64,000 nt of DNA from Hymenobacter gelipurpurascens (GTDB lineage: Bacteria; Bacteroidota; Bacteroidia; Cytophagales; Hymenobacteraceae). The translations under genes and the position numbers were made by a program. The notes below the pieces were generated by a model. That model was given only the letters and a program-made list of their open reading frames with translations. It had not been told where the DNA came from and did not search any database. The stretch covers positions 62,001 to 126,000 of the forward strand of contig NZ_FYEW01000004.1 of NCBI RefSeq assembly GCF_900187375.1. Direction: 5' to 3'. Below are positions 61,374 through 64,000 of this stretch, piece by piece (position 1 is the first letter of the stretch; every line of letters begins with the position of its first letter).

Positions 61374-62410
61374 GCATCCCCGTCCAGAATGTGTACCATC
61401 TACTGGTCTACGCCTGGGATCAGCTGGAAGCAGCGGACCAGGTAGCGGTTACTGCAGAGGCGGAAGATGGCCTCCTCGAGCTATTGGCGCGGGTGTTGAT
61501 CCAGGGCACTACCCACCTGCTGAAGCGAGGGCTGGCACGGGAGTATGTAGAGCACGAAGAGCTAACGGGACGCTTGCGAGGCAAGCTACTACTGGCGGAT
61601 TCAATCCGGCAACAGACCCTGCCTAAAGCGCAGGCCTGGTGTGCCTTCGATGAGCTTAGTCACGACACGCTGCCCAATCGCCTGCTCAAAGCGACGCTGT
61701 ATCGCTTGTTTACGGCTGACGAGTTGGATCGCTCCCTTGCCCGGGAGCTGCGCGCCTTATACTACCGGCTAGGCGACGTGCCCTTGCAACCGGTGCGGGA
61801 CCTGCGCATATTTGAGCAAGTACGGCTCAACCGCAACACCGCCCATTATGGCTTGCTCCTGAGTGTCTGCCAGCTCGTGCACGAGCAGGCGATGCTGAGC
61901 CAACAAACGGGGGAGCGGTTGTTTCAGGACTTTGCGCGGAACGAAGCGCAAATGGCTCGCTTATTTGAGCGGTTTGTGCGCAACTTTTATCACCGTAAGC
62001 AGCAGGTCTACTCCGTACAGGCCGAGCAACTAACTTGGGGGCTTAGGGCTCAGGATGAAGCCTCCCAGGCCGTGTTACCCGTAATGCGGACCGACGTATC
62101 CTTAACGGCTGCTACGGGCAAAATTATTCTAGACTGTAAGTACTACCGGCAGGCCCTCGTGCGACACCATGCCCGAGAGCGGATTATCTCTGCTCACTTG
62201 TATCAGCTATATGCGTACCTCCAGCACGGCCAGCCAGCCAAGCGACTCGTTCCGCTGGAAGCCATTCTGCTCTACCCGGTAACGGTAAAAGCGTACCGCT
62301 TCGGCTATGAGGTAGCGGGAACGGACCATAAGATGCGTGTGGAAACGGTGAACCTGGACCAACCCTGGCGGGAAGTAGAACGAGAGCTGCTAACTGTGAT
62401 AGGCCTTTAA
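61370..62410 (+). CDS. mcrC: McrC nuclease subunit
   Basis: 346 residues from GTG 61370, inside the mcrB stop (GTGA overlap). The family opening VQNVYHLLVYAWDQL and EELTGRLRGKLLLADSI are present. The C-terminal PD-(D/E)xK nuclease shows MRTDVSLTA and KIILDCKYY, the acidic-Asp-x-Lys active site. It binds the McrB hexamer and cuts DNA on translocation. Type IV restriction of modified phage DNA is the expected role. A hairpin (62498-62525) follows. Confidence 0.9.
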   Translation: MSIPVQNVYHLLVYAWDQLEAADQVAVTAEAEDGLLELLARVLIQGTTHLLKRGLAREYVEHEELTGRLRGKLLLADSIRQQTLPKAQAWCAFDELSHDTLPNRLLKATLYRLFTADELDRSLARELRALYYRLGDVPLQPVRDLRIFEQVRLNRNTAHYGLLLSVCQLVHEQAMLSQQTGERLFQDFARNEAQMARLFERFVRNFYHRKQQVYSVQAEQLTWGLRAQDEASQAVLPVMRTDVSLTAATGKIILDCKYYRQALVRHHARERIISAHLYQLYAYLQHGQPAKRLVPLEAILLYPVTVKAYRFGYEVAGTDHKMRVETVNLDQPWREVERELLTVIGL

Positions 62411-62497
62411 GGGAATAGCCAAACAGGGCGTATACAGGTACCAAAGCCACCGCAGAATTCTCAGGGTTGAACGATGTCCTGTAACCTCTGCCAGGTG

Positions 62498-62525
62498 CTA
62501 GTGAAGTCCATTTGGGCTTCACTAG
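62498..62525 (+). terminator. Hairpin after mcrC
   Basis: CTAGTGAAGTCC (62498-62509) pairs with GGGCTTCACTAG (62514-62525) around ATTT, with one G-U pair, giving a 12-bp stem. The following bases are only weakly T-rich. Probable end of the mcrBC transcript. Confidence 0.6.
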
Positions 62526-62656
62526 TCGGCGTTTCATTAGGACAGAATACTAGAACCGTCAGTTGCCTTCTTCCTAGTAGTTTGGTCTACTAGCTGTGTC
62601 CTGCTACCTTTCTAAGCTTTTTACCTTACCCTATTTTAACTGCTACTAGCGTGTTA

Positions 62657-64000
62657 ATGCTTCGTTATATTTTGTTAGCAGTCGCTCTGCTAGTTAACGC
62701 TCCGCTATCCGAATCTATCGCCCAAACGACCGCGACTGCCGCTCCTAAAGCCGTCACGGTGTATCTCTGCCAGAGCCGCCAGAGCCAGGTGTATCACTAT
62801 ACCCGTGCGTGCCCAGGGTTGAACACCTGCTCTACCTCCTTGAAGCAAACTACCGTCGCCAAAGCGCGCCGAGTAGGCCGTCGCGCTTGTCGGCTGGCTA
62901 GTTGCGCTAAAAGGCAGAGCCCCACCACACATCAAGCATCCAACACCCCTCCCCCATCTTCCCCCCTCTCCTATGCGCCGTGGAGCCTAGTGGTGTTGCT
63001 GCTGGGGTACGGAGGCTACCGCCGGCAGGTATCCGTTCGTAAACGAGATGCCCGGACCCTGAAACTGCGTGTCTGGCTAGTACCGCTGGAGCAAGCGGAG
63101 GCCACCTTCCGAACGAAGACCACGGTTGCCTCCGGCTTTTTCGATCACTACGCCCTCAGCCAATGGAAAGAGCAGTACCAGCAGGCCTTCGCCGAGGTCA
63201 GTGGTGTCGCGTATCACGATACCACCCTGTCTTCCTTAGAAAAAGCCACCATTCACTCCTTCCTAGAGCATTACGGCCGAGCCGAGGAGCTGCGGCAGGC
63301 ATATAACGCCGAGTTCATCCCACAGGAACTGGAACGTTACGATTCCCTATTCAGCCATATCGAAGGCCGCAGTTTAGATCAGCAGCAGCGGACGGCCATT
63401 GTACGCAATGAAACCAACAGCTTGGTCGTGGCCGGCGCAGGCTCGGGAAAAACAACCACCATCATTGGTAAGGTGAAGTATGTGCTGGAGCGCTATCAAA
63501 CCCCTCCGGGGAATATCTTGCTCATCTCCTTCACCAAGGCCTCGGCCGCTACCCTCGCTGCCCGCCTGGGCCTGGACAGTCTAGTACCCAAAACCTTCCA
63601 CAAATTCGGGAAGGATATTATCTGTGCCGTGGAAGGCAAGCAGCCCTCCCTGTATGCGGATAGCCAATTTGGAACCTTCATCACGTCGGCCTTTAACGAG
63701 CTCATGCAGACGCCGGCGTATGCCGAGCAGGTGACGACCTACTTCCAACATTACCTCAAGCCGGCTAAGCCCAATGAGGAATTTCAAGATCAAGGCCAGT
63801 ACATTCAACACCTAAAGGACCACAACTTCCGCTCCTACAAAACAGTCGGCAAAACGTTCCAGGGACGGACCACCTACAAGCAGGAAGTGGTCAAAAGCGT
63901 GGAAGAGTGTCAGATCGCCAACTTCTTGCTTTTCCACGGCGTGGAGTATCAGTATGAAGCCCCCTACGAGCATGACACGGCTTCTTCCGAGTACGCGCAG
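62657..64000 (+). CDS. UvrD-like helicase fused to a signal peptide, Cys-rich domain and membrane helix (partial)
   Basis: Open from ATG 62657 to the window edge (448 codons). Residues 1-22 are a signal peptide (MLRYILLAVALLVNAPLSES). Residues 33-83 hold a Cys/His-rich module (VYLCQSRQSQVYHYTRACPG, NTCST, RRACRLASC) known from small secreted Bacteroidota proteins. A Pro-rich linker and a membrane helix follow (about 107-122), then basic RRQVSVRKRD. From about residue 225 an SF1 helicase begins: SLDQQQRTAIV, Walker A AGAGSGKTTT (from about 257) and ISFTKASAATLAARLG. No stop separates the parts. The helicase would face the cytoplasm from the membrane. The C-terminal half lies outside the window. 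Confidence 0.75.
   Translation, partial: MLRYILLAVALLVNAPLSESIAQTTATAAPKAVTVYLCQSRQSQVYHYTRACPGLNTCSTSLKQTTVAKARRVGRRACRLASCAKRQSPTTHQASNTPPPSSPLSYAPWSLVVLLLGYGGYRRQVSVRKRDARTLKLRVWLVPLEQAEATFRTKTTVASGFFDHYALSQWKEQYQQAFAEVSGVAYHDTTLSSLEKATIHSFLEHYGRAEELRQAYNAEFIPQELERYDSLFSHIEGRSLDQQQRTAIVRNETNSLVVAGAGSGKTTTIIGKVKYVLERYQTPPGNILLISFTKASAATLAARLGLDSLVPKTFHKFGKDIICAVEGKQPSLYADSQFGTFITSAFNELMQTPAYAEQVTTYFQHYLKPAKPNEEFQDQGQYIQHLKDHNFRSYKTVGKTFQGRTTYKQEVVKSVEECQIANFLLFHGVEYQYEAPYEHDTASSEYAQ

Noticed and set aside
62705..62935. Minus-strand frame opposite the secreted part of the helicase fusion
   Set aside because: The plus frame shows a signal peptide and a recognisable Cys-rich module and stays open to the window edge.

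Overview
The window looks like a chromosomal segment of a GC-rich Bacteroidota, most like Hymenobacter (Cytophagales). The grounds are a SusC/SusD pair, NtrC-type regulators paired with MacB-like ABC exporters, few Shine-Dalgarno sequences, a -7 element close to the TAnnTTTG consensus, DUF6134/DUF547/SpoIIAA-like proteins typical of the family, and high third-position GC. No rRNA, intact tRNA or CRISPR array was found.

Layout. (1) 1-6.9 kb, minus strand: potassium uptake. A kup transporter and an NtrC-type regulator form one unit closed by a terminator. Downstream lies a kdp operon made of an unnamed 31-residue membrane peptide, kdpF, kdpA and kdpB; kdpB runs off the left edge. A sigma-54-like promoter precedes the kdp unit. 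(2) 7-11 kb: a DUF1294 protein, a gene-poor tract with four copies of a 21-bp repeat, and a umuDC operon behind two identical palindromes. (3) 11.3-18.2 kb, plus strand: a TerY-P type module (vWA protein, PP2C phosphatase, kinase) extended by a membrane-anchored Ppx/GppA-like protein and a coiled-coil protein, with broken genes on both sides. (4) 18.2-25.6 kb: a sensor kinase and an NtrC-type regulator divergent from an adaptor/ATPase/permease ABC exporter. (5) 25.9-28.7 kb: small genes (ASCH, Kazal inhibitor, tRNA-like element, VOC gene with an in-frame stop, SpoIIAA-like). (6) 29.1-43.1 kb: a probable arsenosugar-type locus, comprising ArsS radical SAM, SDR, epimerase, glycosyltransferase and an outer-membrane barrel, with divergent DUF547/DUF6134 genes and a SusC-SusD-symporter-phosphoesterase operon. 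(7) 43.1-64 kb: an accessory and defence island. It holds IS remnants, Fic genes, three related tyrosine recombinases (one broken), a retron, an HNH protein, a PLD protein, McrBC, and a helicase with a signal peptide that runs off the right edge.

The strongest discovery candidate is the retron at 50.3-54.5 kb. The reverse transcriptase carries the retron NAxxH and VTG motifs. A 14-bp a1/a2 inverted repeat brackets a structured leader of about 204 nt just upstream. The RT gene overlaps a gene for a HEPN-like protein (Rx4H motif), followed 12 nt later by a RecD-like SF1 helicase. I do not recognise this effector pair from described retron types. The second candidate is the five-gene TerY-P module with its extracytoplasmic Ppx-like protein. 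The third is the signal peptide-Cys-rich-TM-UvrD fusion at the right end.
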